A DNA stretch of 64,000 nt from Alcanivorax sp. S6407. GTDB taxonomy: Bacteria > Pseudomonadota > Gammaproteobacteria > Pseudomonadales > Alcanivoracaceae. The position numbers were made by a program, and so were the translations under genes. The notes beneath the pieces were generated by a model that was given only the letters and a program-made list of their open reading frames with translations, did not search any database and was not told the DNA's origin. Below are positions 26,951-36,345 of this stretch, in pieces. The DNA lies in the NCBI RefSeq assembly GCF_023016115.1, contig NZ_JALKBH010000005.1, positions 62,001 to 126,000 on the forward strand, given 5' to 3'. The stretch's first letter is position 1; each line of letters opens with the position of its first letter.

Positions 26951-27467
26951 ATTCACTCTGCGTTATCTGTTGCTCAGCGGCCTGACGGCGGAGGCGCTGG
27001 AGCAGCGCCTGTATGAAGGTGGTTGCGCGGACGCCTTGCTGGGGCTGGGGCAGAAAGGCCGCCTGACCCTGGCCTTTACCCGTCCGGCCGACTCGGTGAA
27101 ATCTGCCGTGATCAGTGCGCTGAAAGATGTGGCCGTCGCGTTGCCCGAAGGGCGGCTGGTGGAAGTGGGGCCGGACTGGGTATGCATGGCGGAGCTGGCG
27201 GCACTGCTCAAGTGTAGCCGGCAATCCCTGATTGAGCTGATCGGCCATCATGGTGACACCTTTCCGTTGCCGCTCCATGGCGGCAAGGCCGGCTTGTGGC
27301 ATCTGGTGGATGTGTTGGCCTGGTTTGCCGAGCATCAGGGCATGGAGATCGATGCCGCCCTGCTGGAGGTGGCCACCTTCAACCGGGCTTTCAATGTGGC
27401 CCGGGAATGTCGGCAGATGAGTGAGGCTGAGCGGAAGCTGGCGGCGTGTCAGGGCGAAGGGAGATAG
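26937..27467 (+). CDS. Partner DNA-binding-like protein of unknown function
   Basis: This 176-residue protein begins MPEYEFTLRYLLLSG, a ferredoxin-like strand pattern. Its middle segment, WVCMAELAALLKCSRQSLIELI, looks like a helix-turn-helix, and the closing part WHLVDVLAWFAEH is aromatic. It overlaps the preceding small gene by 14 bases. Families of this kind are usually annotated as hypothetical or as HTH proteins. The pair could be a toxin-antitoxin module or a regulator with a small partner; the sequence alone does not decide. Confidence 0.45.
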   Translation: MPEYEFTLRYLLLSGLTAEALEQRLYEGGCADALLGLGQKGRLTLAFTRPADSVKSAVISALKDVAVALPEGRLVEVGPDWVCMAELAALLKCSRQSLIELIGHHGDTFPLPLHGGKAGLWHLVDVLAWFAEHQGMEIDAALLEVATFNRAFNVARECRQMSEAERKLAACQGEGR

Positions 27468-27484
27468 CGGTGCCGTGCGAGTCA

Positions 27485-27600
27485 TCGCTTGCAGGCAAGC
27501 TCCCACAGGGGGAAAACCTGTGGCCCCTTTGGATTTGGGCTGCAAGCGATGGCTTTAGCCGTGAGGTTTGATGATCGCCATGCAAGCATGGGCTCCTACA
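27485..27600. repeat. Two REP-like palindromes between convergent genes
   Basis: Units at 27485-27507 (TCGCTTGCAGGCAAGCTCCCACA) and 27572-27600 (GCCATGCAAGCATGGGCTCCTACA) lie in the 155-base gap before the end of yicC. Both point the same way. They may help end transcription from both sides. Confidence 0.6.
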
Positions 27601-27622
27601 ATGACGTGGAGCCCTTGGCGGC

Positions 27623-28486
27623 TTATTCGATATTCTGGATCTGCTCTCTCATCTGTTCGATGAGCACCTTGAGTTCCACGGCGGCGGCGGTGGTTTCGCT
27701 GTCCACGGATTTGCTGGCCAGGGTGTTGGCTTCGCGGTTGAGTTCCTGCATGAGGAAGTCCAGGCGACGGCCGATGTGGCCACCTTTCTTGATGATGCGG
27801 CGCACTTCACTGACGTGGGTGACCAGCCGATCCAGTTCTTCGTCCACGTCCATCTTCTGGGCCTGCATGACCAGTTCCTGCTCCAGACGATCCGGATCCG
27901 GTGATTCCACCACATCCTGAATGCGCTTGCGCAGGCGCTCGCGCTGGGCTTCCTTGATGCGCGGGATGGCGGCCTTGACGATCTCCACCTGGGCCATGAT
28001 GCCGTCCAGGCGATCGATGATCAGCTTGCCGAGCTGCTCGCCTTCGCGGGCACGGGTGTCGATGAGGGCCTTGAGGGCCTCATCGAGCAGGCTGAGGGCT
28101 TCTTTCTGCAGTAGCTCCACGTCCAGCTCCTGGCTGCTGAGTACGCCGGGGTAGCGGAGGATTTCCATGGGGTTCACCTGGCCGGAATGCTGCACCAGAT
28201 CGCCGACCCGGCGGGACACATCCGAGAGTTTCTTCACCAGGGCTTCGTTGAGCTCCAGCTCCACATCGCTTTCGATCAGCTGGTAGCGCAGGGTGATTTC
28301 CACCTTGCCGCGGGCCAGGGTCTGGCGGCACTTTTCCCGGGCGCCGTTTTCCAGCGCGCGCAGGGTGTCCGGCAGGCGCGGGCTCACTTCCAGGTAGCGA
28401 TGGTTCACGGATTTGATCTCCCAGGCCAGGCTGAAGCCTTCCAGGTGACGGTCGGCGCGGGCAAAGGCGGTCATGCTGCAGATCAT
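27623..28486 (-). CDS. yicC: YicC-family endoribonuclease
   Basis: This 287-residue protein begins MICSMTAFARA, the standard YicC start (compare MIRSMTAYAR in E. coli). It ends with the conserved DFLMQELNREANTLASKS and IKVLIEQ-like helix (LKVLIEQMREQIQNIE). YicC proteins are endoribonucleases that act in RNA turnover and affect fitness in stationary phase. It is divergent from rph, the common arrangement in gammaproteobacteria. The control region between them is interrupted by a REP and heptad palindrome. Confidence 0.92.
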   Translation of the reverse strand: MICSMTAFARADRHLEGFSLAWEIKSVNHRYLEVSPRLPDTLRALENGAREKCRQTLARGKVEITLRYQLIESDVELELNEALVKKLSDVSRRVGDLVQHSGQVNPMEILRYPGVLSSQELDVELLQKEALSLLDEALKALIDTRAREGEQLGKLIIDRLDGIMAQVEIVKAAIPRIKEAQRERLRKRIQDVVESPDPDRLEQELVMQAQKMDVDEELDRLVTHVSEVRRIIKKGGHIGRRLDFLMQELNREANTLASKSVDSETTAAAVELKVLIEQMREQIQNIE

Positions 28487-28534
28487 GGATGAACCTCGTT
28501 GTTATGCTTGGAATGGGGCGCCCGGGTTTTCGCC

Positions 28535-28684
28535 GTAGGAGCCTGCCTGCAGGCGAAAGGCAGTTTCAGAAGCGAGTGACGAGTTTCGAGTTGCGAAAAC
28601 CAGGCTTTCTGAGCACCGGGTGTTGCCTTTCGAAACTCGCTTCTCGTGACTCGTAACTGTTTTCGCCTGCAGGCAGGCTCCTAC
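28535..28684. repeat. Nested palindrome: REP arms outside, ACTCG-NN heptad arms inside
   Basis: The outer arms are facing REP units GTAGGAGCCTGCCTGCAGGC (28535-28554) and its mirror ending at 28684. Inside them, 28561-28600 and 28631-28659 are inverted heptad arrays based on ACTCG followed by variable dinucleotides (AA, TC, CT on one arm; CT, TG, TA on the other). The core is about 30 bases. The whole 150-base structure lies between yicC and rph and should fold into one long hairpin. Confidence 0.75.
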
Positions 28685-28761
28685 GGCGCACTCACCGTGG
28701 CGGTCTCTAGTCTAGTCGTAACGGGGGTGGGTGCAAGGCAGGCATTGTGGCCTGTGTTTGC

Positions 28762-28767
28762 TACAAT
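28762..28767 (+). promoter_or_regulatory. Candidate -10 of the rph-pyrE promoter
   Basis: TACAAT lies 37 bases before the rph start codon and is close to the consensus -10. No convincing -35 is seen at the right distance. The ribosome site AGGAGA at 28795-28800 is clear. Confidence 0.35.
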
Positions 28768-28804
28768 GGCCCACCTTTCGTTTTTCACTGATTCAGGAGA
28801 TCCC

Positions 28805-29521
28805 ATGCGTCCTTCCGGTCGAGCCAATGATGAGCTGCGTGAACTGAGCTTTACCCGTGATTACACCGTTCATGCCGAGGGCAGCGTGCTGGTGGCGTTC
28901 GGGAATACCAAGGTGCTGTGTACTGCCTCTGTGGAAGACGGCGTGCCGCGCTTTCTCAAGGGCAAGGGGCAGGGCTGGCTGACCGCCGAATACGGCATGC
29001 TGCCGCGTTCTACCCATACCCGTTCCGGGCGGGAAGCCTCCCGTGGCAAGCAGGGCGGGCGGACTCTGGAGATCCAGCGTCTTATCGGCCGTTCCCTGCG
29101 TGCGGCGGTAGATCTGAGCAAATTGGGCGAACGTACCATTTATCTGGATTGTGATGTGCTTCAGGCAGATGGTGGTACCCGTACCGCGTCAATTTCGGGA
29201 GCCTGTGTGGCACTGGTAGATGCGTTTACCCATCTGCTGGAAACCAAGAAGATCAAGGATGACCCGCTCAATGGCCTGGTGGGTGCGGTATCTGTGGGCG
29301 TGTATAAAGACACCCCGGTGCTGGATCTGGACTACGCCGAGGATTCCAATGCGGGCACCGACATGAACGTGGTAATGACCCAGCAAGGCGGCTTTATCGA
29401 GATCCAGGGCTCCGCGGAGGGTGCGCCCTTTACCCGCGAGCAGTCCGATACCCTGCTTGGCCTGGCCGAGAAGGGCATCAACGAGATCATCAAGGCACAA
29501 CAAGACGCGCTGGGTTGGTAA
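28805..29521 (+). CDS. rph: Ribonuclease PH
   Basis: This 238-residue 3'-to-5' phosphorolytic exoribonuclease trims tRNA precursors. The start [12 protein letters not shown] is the classical one, and the ATG follows TTCAGGAGATCCC. Characteristic motifs are MLPRSTHTR, the basic [21 protein letters not shown], and the phosphate-binding [28 protein letters not shown] carries catalytic acids. Length matches the family. It is followed after three bases by pyrE, the same pair as in E. coli. Confidence 0.95.
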   Translation: MRPSGRANDELRELSFTRDYTVHAEGSVLVAFGNTKVLCTASVEDGVPRFLKGKGQGWLTAEYGMLPRSTHTRSGREASRGKQGGRTLEIQRLIGRSLRAAVDLSKLGERTIYLDCDVLQADGGTRTASISGACVALVDAFTHLLETKKIKDDPLNGLVGAVSVGVYKDTPVLDLDYAEDSNAGTDMNVVMTQQGGFIEIQGSAEGAPFTREQSDTLLGLAEKGINEIIKAQQDALGW

Positions 29522-29524
29522 GTC

Positions 29525-30175
29525 ATGAGCATGAAGAACTACAAGAAGCATTTTCTGCGTTTCGCCCAGGAGCGTGAGGCGCTGAAGTTTGGTGAGTTCA
29601 CCCTCAAGTCCGGCCGCACCAGCCCGTACTTCTTCAACGCGGGCACCTTCAACACCGGTGAGGCGCTGGCCCGGCTGGGGCGCTATTACGCCGATGCCAT
29701 CGTGGCATCGGGCATCCAGTTCGACATGTTGTTCGGCCCGGCCTACAAGGGTATTCCGCTGGTAGCGGCGGTGTCAGTGGCGCTGGCGGAACACCACGGT
29801 ATGGATCTGCCCTGGGCCTTCAACCGCAAGGAAGCCAAGGACCACGGCGAAGGCGGCTGGCTGGTGGGCGCCCCCTTGCAGGGGCGGGCACTGGTGATTG
29901 ATGATGTGATTACCGCAGGGACGGCCATCCGCGAGGTGGCGGCTCTGTTCGAGAAGACCGAGGCGACCATGGCGGGGGTCATGGTGGCACTGGATCGCCA
30001 GGAAAAGGGTAACGGGGAGCTTTCCGCGATTCAGGAGGTCGAAAAGACACTGGGGGTGCCGGTGGGCAGTATTGTCTGCATGGGCGATATTATCGACTGG
30101 CTGGAACAGCAACCGGATAGCGACACCCAGGTCGCGCAGATGCGTGCCTATCGGGAGCGCTACGGAGTGGAATAA
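29525..30175 (+). CDS. pyrE: Orotate phosphoribosyltransferase
   Basis: This 216-residue enzyme converts orotate and PRPP to orotidine monophosphate in pyrimidine synthesis. It has [19 protein letters not shown] near the start, the flexible loop [12 protein letters not shown], and the PRPP-binding motif [14 protein letters not shown]. It is co-transcribed with rph, with only three bases between. The first ATG (29525) is used; the second, two codons later, is an alternative that matches the E. coli N-terminus better. Confidence 0.95.
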   Translation: MSMKNYKKHFLRFAQEREALKFGEFTLKSGRTSPYFFNAGTFNTGEALARLGRYYADAIVASGIQFDMLFGPAYKGIPLVAAVSVALAEHHGMDLPWAFNRKEAKDHGEGGWLVGAPLQGRALVIDDVITAGTAIREVAALFEKTEATMAGVMVALDRQEKGNGELSAIQEVEKTLGVPVGSIVCMGDIIDWLEQQPDSDTQVAQMRAYRERYGVE

Positions 30176-30177
30176 TA

Positions 30178-30792
30178 ATGAAGAAGCTTGTCCTGGTGCT
30201 GGCACTGGCCGTGTCAGCCCCGCTGTGGGCCCGGTCAGGAAAACTGGCCAGTGAAGTGATGCCGCAAGGCGCCTATTTCCGTCACGTGACCCCGGATGGG
30301 GTGGTGCATCTCAATCGTACCCTGAGAATCGAGGCCATCCAGAATGGCTACCAGTTGCTGGATGCCCAGGGGCGGGTGCTGGAAGAGGTGGAAGGGGTTG
30401 AGCTGAATAATGAAGAGGCGCGCAAGCAGCGCATGGAAGATGCGCGCCAGGCCCGAGAGGACAAAGAGCTGTTGCGGCTTTATGCCGGGCCGGAAGATGC
30501 CGTGCGGGCCCGCGATCGCAAGATTGATGCGCTGGAGTTGAGCATCAGTTACGAAGAAAACAATCTGGCCCAGCTGCAGATGAAACTGGATGACGAGATT
30601 GCGGTGGCTGCGCGCAGTGAGCGTGCCGGCAAGAAGGTGCCCGCGGGGGTGCAGGAAGCCATCGATCGTCTCAAGCGCCAGATCGCCACTTCCGAGAAGA
30701 AGCTGGCTGACTTTGATCAGGAAATTGATGATGCCAACAAGGAGTATTCTCCGATCATCAAGCGCCTGACGGAGATCGAGCAAGGGAAGTAA
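30178..30792 (+). CDS. Exported coiled-coil protein (DUF4124-like N-terminus)
   Basis: This 204-residue protein has a signal peptide (KKLVLVLALAVSAPLWA). A short domain follows, in which FRHVTPDGVVHLNRTLR and GYQLLDAQGRVLEEVEG recall DUF4124 periplasmic proteins. From about residue 75 it is a long charged helix (RKIDALELSISYEENNLAQLQMKLDDE and later IDRLKRQIATSEKKLADF), very likely a coiled coil. It starts three bases after pyrE ends and so shares its operon. The function is unknown; a cell-envelope role is the obvious guess. Confidence 0.65.
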   Translation: MKKLVLVLALAVSAPLWARSGKLASEVMPQGAYFRHVTPDGVVHLNRTLRIEAIQNGYQLLDAQGRVLEEVEGVELNNEEARKQRMEDARQAREDKELLRLYAGPEDAVRARDRKIDALELSISYEENNLAQLQMKLDDEIAVAARSERAGKKVPAGVQEAIDRLKRQIATSEKKLADFDQEIDDANKEYSPIIKRLTEIEQGK

Positions 30793-30846
30793 CGCTGCAC
30801 GCACCACGCTCGCGGTGAAGGTGGGGTGTGCTGGAGAAGACAGGAG

Positions 30847-30877
30847 GCCGCGCCCAGGGGTTGGGTGCGGCTTTTTT
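30847..30877 (+). terminator. Terminator of the rph-pyrE operon
   Basis: A GC-rich stem (GCCGCGCCCA with TGGGTGCGGC) is followed by TTTTTT. An almost identical sequence in the opposite direction ends slmA at 31272-31306, including the shared GCGGCTTTTTTGTGGCCGCTC-type tail, so the two terminators are inverted copies. Confidence 0.85.
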
Positions 30878-31371
30878 GTGGCCGCTCCGCGGCTGCGATC
30901 TCCTTGTTGAAAATGTGTGTGCGCGCTTGTGCTCGTCAGGGTATGCCTGCAGGCAATGAGGCATTTCCAGTCGCACAATCGTCTGCAGGCAGACTCCCAC
31001 AGGAGCCTCATCCGCCTCTGTGGGAGCGTGCTTGCACGCGAAGGGGTTTTGTCGGGATTAGGGGAAGCTTTGTTTGCAGGCAGGTTATTCGCTTCGCTCA
31101 CCCTTCGGGCCGCACTCCTTGCGTTACTTCGCTACGCTACGTTCCCACATCAAGATCCCAAATCGGCTTCGGCCAGTCCTGAATGATTCGGGCGTTTCAG
31201 GAGTTTTGCAGCAGGTTTTTCATTCCGCGTGTTGCATGAAGCATGTTGCGTGACGCAGGCGCAGAGCGGCCACAAAAAAGCCGCGCCCTGAGGTTGGGAC
31301 GCGGCTTCTGGGGTGCAGCCTGGCGATAAACCTGCCGTCGCGTTGTTGCGTGAAGCGTGCTGCGTGTAGCG
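30878..31371. repeat. Repeat-rich region between convergent operons
   Basis: There is no gene between 30793 and 31376. In order it holds the terminator at 30847; REP units around 30945-31050 (TGCCTGCAGGCA, then CTGCAGGCAGACTCCCAC, then GTGGGAGCGTGCTTGCACGC); and a 31082-31146 segment of short inverted motifs ending ACTTCGCTACGCTACGTTCC, which recurs inverted at 58646-58711. Two CACGC-NN heptad arrays in the same orientation follow (31226-31258 and 31341-31371), with the slmA terminator between them. Confidence 0.7.
31272..31306 (-). terminator. Terminator of slmA
   Basis: On the minus strand a GCCGCGTCCC/GGGCGCGGC stem leads into TTTTTT. It lies about 70 bases after the slmA stop codon and is framed by two heptad arrays. 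Confidence 0.8.
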
Positions 31372-31376
31372 TCTCT

Positions 31377-31961
31377 TCACCTGAACAGGGTGGGGACCAG
31401 CAGTTGCCATTGGGCGGGCCAGTCCTGGCTGGGCTTTTGTTTGAAGCCGGAGCGCACGAACTGGGCGATGCGACCTTCTACCACTGCCAGCAGCATATTG
31501 GCGGTGATGGTGGGGGTGGCAATGGTGCGCAAGCCTTCCTTGAGTTCGGCGTCGCGCAGTACCTGCTTCACCTGGTTTTCGACCCGGTCATAGAACTGCT
31601 GGATACGCTGGTGCAGGCGTTCGTTTTCACCGGTGAGGGCGTCGCCGGTGAGCAGCCGGGTGATGCCCGGGTTGCGCTCGGTGAAGGCCAGCATCAGGGT
31701 GAGGATCTGTTCCACCTGGGCGGTGGCATTGCCTTCTTCCGTGATGCGGTTGATGCGAGAGAAGATGGCATCTTCGATAAAGCTGATCAGCCCTTCGAAC
31801 ATTTTCGCCTTGCTGGGAAAATGCCGGTACAGCGCCGCCTCGGACACCCCTACTTCCCGAGCCAGGCCGGCGGTGGTGATGCGCCCGCCTGGGCCAGCCT
31901 CAAGCATGTGGGCGAGCGACTGCAGAATCTGCTCTTTGCGCGACGGTTTTTTTTCAGTCAT
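31377..31961 (-). CDS. slmA: Nucleoid occlusion factor SlmA (TetR family)
   Basis: This 194-residue TetR-like protein binds specific chromosomal sites and blocks FtsZ ring assembly over the nucleoid. The N-terminal HTH reads ITTAGLAREVGVSEAALYRHFPSKAKMFE, which is close to E. coli SlmA. The C-terminal part keeps the SlmA pattern ERNPGITRLLTGDAL and RIAQFVRSGFKQKP. Its place between pyrE and argB/dut genes is the conserved slmA position. The start is the ATG at 31961 (MTEKKPSRKEQ); an upstream in-frame start would run into a repeat array. Confidence 0.9.
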   Translation of the reverse strand: MTEKKPSRKEQILQSLAHMLEAGPGGRITTAGLAREVGVSEAALYRHFPSKAKMFEGLISFIEDAIFSRINRITEEGNATAQVEQILTLMLAFTERNPGITRLLTGDALTGENERLHQRIQQFYDRVENQVKQVLRDAELKEGLRTIATPTITANMLLAVVEGRIAQFVRSGFKQKPSQDWPAQWQLLVPTLFR

Positions 31962-32342
31962 GAAATGTCGTTCCCGTTTTAAGCTGCAAGCGACAAGCTT
32001 CAAGCTGCAACGCGAGTGTGGCTGTGAGGTATATCACATGCTGTGCCCGCGCCCAACGATCCCGGGCTTGTTACTGCGGTTTGTTGTTGCGTGTTGTAGC
32101 GGCTCTTTGCCTGTTTCGCGGCAATCCCCTTTGCCGCAGAAAAAGCTGCAAGCTACGAGCTTCAAGCTACAAGGCGCGGGCCCGATGTTTTTGTTGTTTC
32201 ACCGCCCTGCCCGCGGCTGAACTATTAATCGCGGGCAGGGCGCCAATCAGACGTAAGGCCCTTATCCGCGTTGTAGCTTGAGGCTTGCAGCTTGTAGCTG
32301 CTTTTACTCACAGCTGAAAGCCAGTAGCTCCCAGCTGCTTTT
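31962..32342. repeat. CAAGC-NN heptad arrays between slmA and argB
   Basis: This 381-base stretch has no gene. It holds four heptad arrays based on (C)AAGC plus a dinucleotide: 31981-32010 (TG, GA, TT, TG), 32143-32173 (TG, TA, TT, TA), 32269-32300 inverted (TA, TG, CT, TA), and a degraded inverted one at 32311-32340 that runs up to the argB stop codon. A GCCCTGCCCGCGG hairpin lies at 32202-32241, where GCCCTGCCCGCG pairs with CGCGGGCAGGGC. This hairpin sits between the arrays. Confidence 0.75.
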
Positions 32343-33319
<977 letters not shown>

Positions 33320-33365
33320 ACTGGCGTGGATTATACGTCATGCGCAGCCTTGTTGCGTATGGGGG

Positions 33366-35765
33366 CTAGAACGGCACCTGAATGCTTTCGTCAACCGCCT
33401 TGAGCTGGTTGCGGAACAGGGTCTTCATCCGTTGTAGTGCTTCTTCGTCGCGGCCTTCGAAGCGGGCTACCAGCGAGGCGGTGGTGTTGGAGGCGCGTAC
33501 CAGCCCCCAGCCATCCGGGTAATCCACCCGCAGGCCGTCGATGGTGGTGGGACGGCCGCCGGTGAATTGGTCGGCGCGAGCGATGAGTGCCTCTACCAGA
33601 TCGAACTTGCGATCTTCATCCACGTCGATATACAGGGCAGGGGTGGTGATGCCGGTCTTCAGTTCACCGAATACCTGGCTGGCCGGGTCGTCCAGCAGGG
33701 CCAGGATCTCCAGCAGACGGGCGCCGGCGTAGATGCCGTCGTCGCAGCCGAACCAGCGATCGGCGAAGAAGATATGGCCGCTGATCTCGCCGGCCAGTGG
33801 TGCGCTCACTTCTTTCATTTTCGCCTTGATCAGCGAATGACCGGTCTTGTACATCAGCGGGCGGCCGCCACTCTTGCGAATCACCGCGGGCAGGGCGCGA
33901 GTACATTTCACGTCGAACAGGATGTCGGCGCCGGGAGAGCGGCTCAGAACATCGCGGGCGAACAGCATCATCAGCCGGTCCGGCCAGATGATTTCGCCGC
34001 GATTGGTCACCACGGCCACGCGATCGCCGTCACCGTCAAAGGCGAGACCCAGATCCAGCTTCTCGTTATCCACCAGCCGGATCAGGTCGGCCAGGTTGTC
34101 GGGATTGCCCGGGTCCGGTGCATGGTTGGGGAAGTTGCCGTCGATCTGGGTGTACAGGGCGGACACTTCGCAGCCCAGTTGGGTGAACAGCTTGGGGGCC
34201 AGGTCGCCGGCGGCACCGTTGCCGCAGTCGATACCGATTTTCAGTGGCCGCGCCAGCACGATGTCGTTGGCCACGTCGGTGAGGTAGCGGTCCGCGATAT
34301 CCAGTTCCTGTTCGCTACCCTGGCCTTCGTTGAAATCGCTTTTGGCAATGCGAGCCTTGATCGCCTGGATGCGATCGCCGTATAGGGTCTCGCCATTGAT
34401 GACGATCTTCAGACCGTTGTGGGTAGGCGGGTTGTGGCTGCCGGTGATCATGACGCCGCTTTGGGTTTCCAGTACTTCGGTGGCGTAGTAGAGCACCGGG
34501 CTGGGGACCAGGCCCAGGTTGATGACGTTGCGGCCAGATTCGATCAGGCCCTTGATCAGCGAGCGGGACAGTTCCGGGCTGGACAGGCGGCCATCACGGG
34601 CCACCAGCACGGTCTGCTGTCCGGCTTCGCTGGCCTCGGTGCCGATGGCGCGACCGAGAAGGTAGGCGCTCTGGGCGGTAAGCGTGACGCCGGCCACGCC
34701 GCGAATGTCGTAGGCGCGGAAGATTTCATCCGGCAGGCTTTCGCCCTTGCTGTTATCCACCAGCAGGATGCCGTCATCATCGTTGTGCTCGATTTCCACG
34801 GCCTCGCTGGCTTTGGCCTTGGTGGCAACCTGGGTGTTGCTGCTGCGCAGCTTGTCGGCGGTCTTTGACTGGGCATCGGTGACTGAGCGGAACAGGCCGA
34901 AGTGGAACTGGTTGCGGGCGGTGACGCCGGGTTGGCGAGCCAGTTCTTCGCTGTAGCGGATCAGTTCGGCTGCGTCCTGGCTTACTGCGCGAACCAGCAG
35001 GCGATTGACGACCAGGGTGACGGCCAGCAGGGCCAGCAACGACAGCCCCAGGGCGGCGCCGGCCAGCATGGTGAGGCCGCTGCTGGTGGGGGGAAGGGTA
35101 AACTCCACGGAAACCTTGCCGGCGCTGGCGGTGGCGGTTGCGCCACTGGCCTGTTGGGCGCTGGTGAAAATCACGGTACCGCCATGCTTGATAACGACCT
35201 GGGTGCCGGCCGGCACGCTGGCCTGGATCAGGGTGCTCAGGGAGGCCAGTGAGCGCTTCAGCAGCAGCACGCCGTTATCGTTTTTGGCCGCCCGGGCGAT
35301 CACCAGTTCCGGCGGCTGGCCGGCGATCATTACCGGCGCGGGCTGATTGCCCAGGCGGATCTGCTTGATCAGCTCCTGGGCGGTGTAGCTGAGCTTGTCG
35401 ATATCACTGTTGCGGCGGGGCAGCAGGGTCAGGGTGGCGTCGGACAGCCACAGGTGCGGGGTGGCGTTGAAGCTGGCCACGTCACCGCTGCTGAGGGCGC
35501 GCTCTACATCCGGGCGTTGGCTGAGCAGATCCAGTTGCTGGCGGGTGTCGCTGAGGTAGCCATTCACCTGCTGGGCCAGCGCGCCGGCCACCATGGTGGC
35601 CTGGCCTTGCTGCTGATCCTGCAGTTCGCTGCTGTTCAGCCAGGTATAGAGCGTGGCAATGCTGCCCGCCACGGCGATCATGCCGGTGAGCATCAATGGC
35701 AGCAATTGCTTCATGGCGCTGGCCGCGTGCTTGTCGGTGGCGCCGTTATTGTCCTTCTTCCCCAT
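33366..35765 (-). CDS. algC: Phosphomannomutase/phosphoglucomutase with N-terminal membrane domain
   Basis: This 799-residue protein has two parts. Residues 1-250 hold two membrane segments (about 20-40 and 225-250) around a periplasmic-like domain. The rest is an AlgC-type alpha-D-phosphohexomutase, with the phosphoserine loop TGSHNPP (Ser443), the metal loop DGDGDR and the sugar-binding GEISGH. The enzyme converts mannose- and glucose-6-phosphate to the 1-phosphates for lipopolysaccharide and exopolysaccharide. The long form with a membrane N-terminus is known from Pseudomonas relatives. Part of the cluster argB-algC-dut-coaBC. Confidence 0.9.
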   Translation of the reverse strand: MGKKDNNGATDKHAASAMKQLLPLMLTGMIAVAGSIATLYTWLNSSELQDQQQGQATMVAGALAQQVNGYLSDTRQQLDLLSQRPDVERALSSGDVASFNATPHLWLSDATLTLLPRRNSDIDKLSYTAQELIKQIRLGNQPAPVMIAGQPPELVIARAAKNDNGVLLLKRSLASLSTLIQASVPAGTQVVIKHGGTVIFTSAQQASGATATASAGKVSVEFTLPPTSSGLTMLAGAALGLSLLALLAVTLVVNRLLVRAVSQDAAELIRYSEELARQPGVTARNQFHFGLFRSVTDAQSKTADKLRSSNTQVATKAKASEAVEIEHNDDDGILLVDNSKGESLPDEIFRAYDIRGVAGVTLTAQSAYLLGRAIGTEASEAGQQTVLVARDGRLSSPELSRSLIKGLIESGRNVINLGLVPSPVLYYATEVLETQSGVMITGSHNPPTHNGLKIVINGETLYGDRIQAIKARIAKSDFNEGQGSEQELDIADRYLTDVANDIVLARPLKIGIDCGNGAAGDLAPKLFTQLGCEVSALYTQIDGNFPNHAPDPGNPDNLADLIRLVDNEKLDLGLAFDGDGDRVAVVTNRGEIIWPDRLMMLFARDVLSRSPGADILFDVKCTRALPAVIRKSGGRPLMYKTGHSLIKAKMKEVSAPLAGEISGHIFFADRWFGCDDGIYAGARLLEILALLDDPASQVFGELKTGITTPALYIDVDEDRKFDLVEALIARADQFTGGRPTTIDGLRVDYPDGWGLVRASNTTASLVARFEGRDEEALQRMKTLFRNQLKAVDESIQVPF

Positions 35766-35809
35766 ATCCCCCTCCGAAAGCCGTTGTACTTCTTTATCTG
35801 GCAGCGGCC

Positions 35810-36262
35810 TTATTGTCGGCCGCTATGCCCGAAGCCGCCGCTGCCGCGTTCGGTGCCGGTGAAATCTTCCACCTGTTCCAGCTGTACCTGCATCACCGGT
35901 ACGATCACCAGCTGGGCAATGCGCTCACCCGGTTCGATAGTGAACGGTTGCTGGCCGCGATTCCAGCACGACACCATCAATTCGCCCTGGTAGTCGGAGT
36001 CAATCAGGCCCACCAGATTGCCGAGCACGATGCCATGTTTATGGCCCAGTCCTGAACGCGGCAGGATCATCCCGGCGTAGCCCGGGTCACTGATGTAGAT
36101 GGCCATGCCGGTGGGCAGCAACTGGGTGTCGCCGGGCGCCAGTGTCAGCGGTTCCGTGACCATGGCACGCAGATCGAGCCCGGCGGAGCCATCGGTGGCG
36201 TAGTGGGGCAATGGAATGGTGTCCCCCAGACGGGGATCGAGAACGCGGTACTGCAGTTTCAT
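35810..36262 (-). CDS. dut: Deoxyuridine triphosphatase
   Basis: This 150-residue trimeric dUTPase hydrolyses dUTP to dUMP. It keeps uracil out of DNA and feeds thymidylate synthesis. All five motifs are present: [43 protein letters not shown] and the C-terminal [10 protein letters not shown]. The ATG at 36262 follows AAGGGA. A heptad repeat hairpin separates it from coaBC upstream. Confidence 0.97.
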   Translation of the reverse strand: MKLQYRVLDPRLGDTIPLPHYATDGSAGLDLRAMVTEPLTLAPGDTQLLPTGMAIYISDPGYAGMILPRSGLGHKHGIVLGNLVGLIDSDYQGELMVSCWNRGQQPFTIEPGERIAQLVIVPVMQVQLEQVEDFTGTERGSGGFGHSGRQ

Positions 36263-36280
36263 TGTATTCCCTTCGGTCAT

Positions 36281-36345
36281 GCATCACGCGGCACGCTTCA
36301 CGCAACACGCGGCGTGGTGCATGAAGCGTGATGCGTGTTGCGTGG
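36281..36345. repeat. CACGC-NN heptad hairpin between coaBC and dut
   Basis: The left array 36281-36314 has units CACGC with dinucleotides GG, TT, AA, GG. The right array 36315-36345 is its inverse with AA, AT, TT, AC (read on the minus strand). There is no spacer, so the element is one hairpin of about 65 bases. Pentamers pair while most dinucleotides do not match. It ends right at the coaBC stop codon. Confidence 0.8.
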
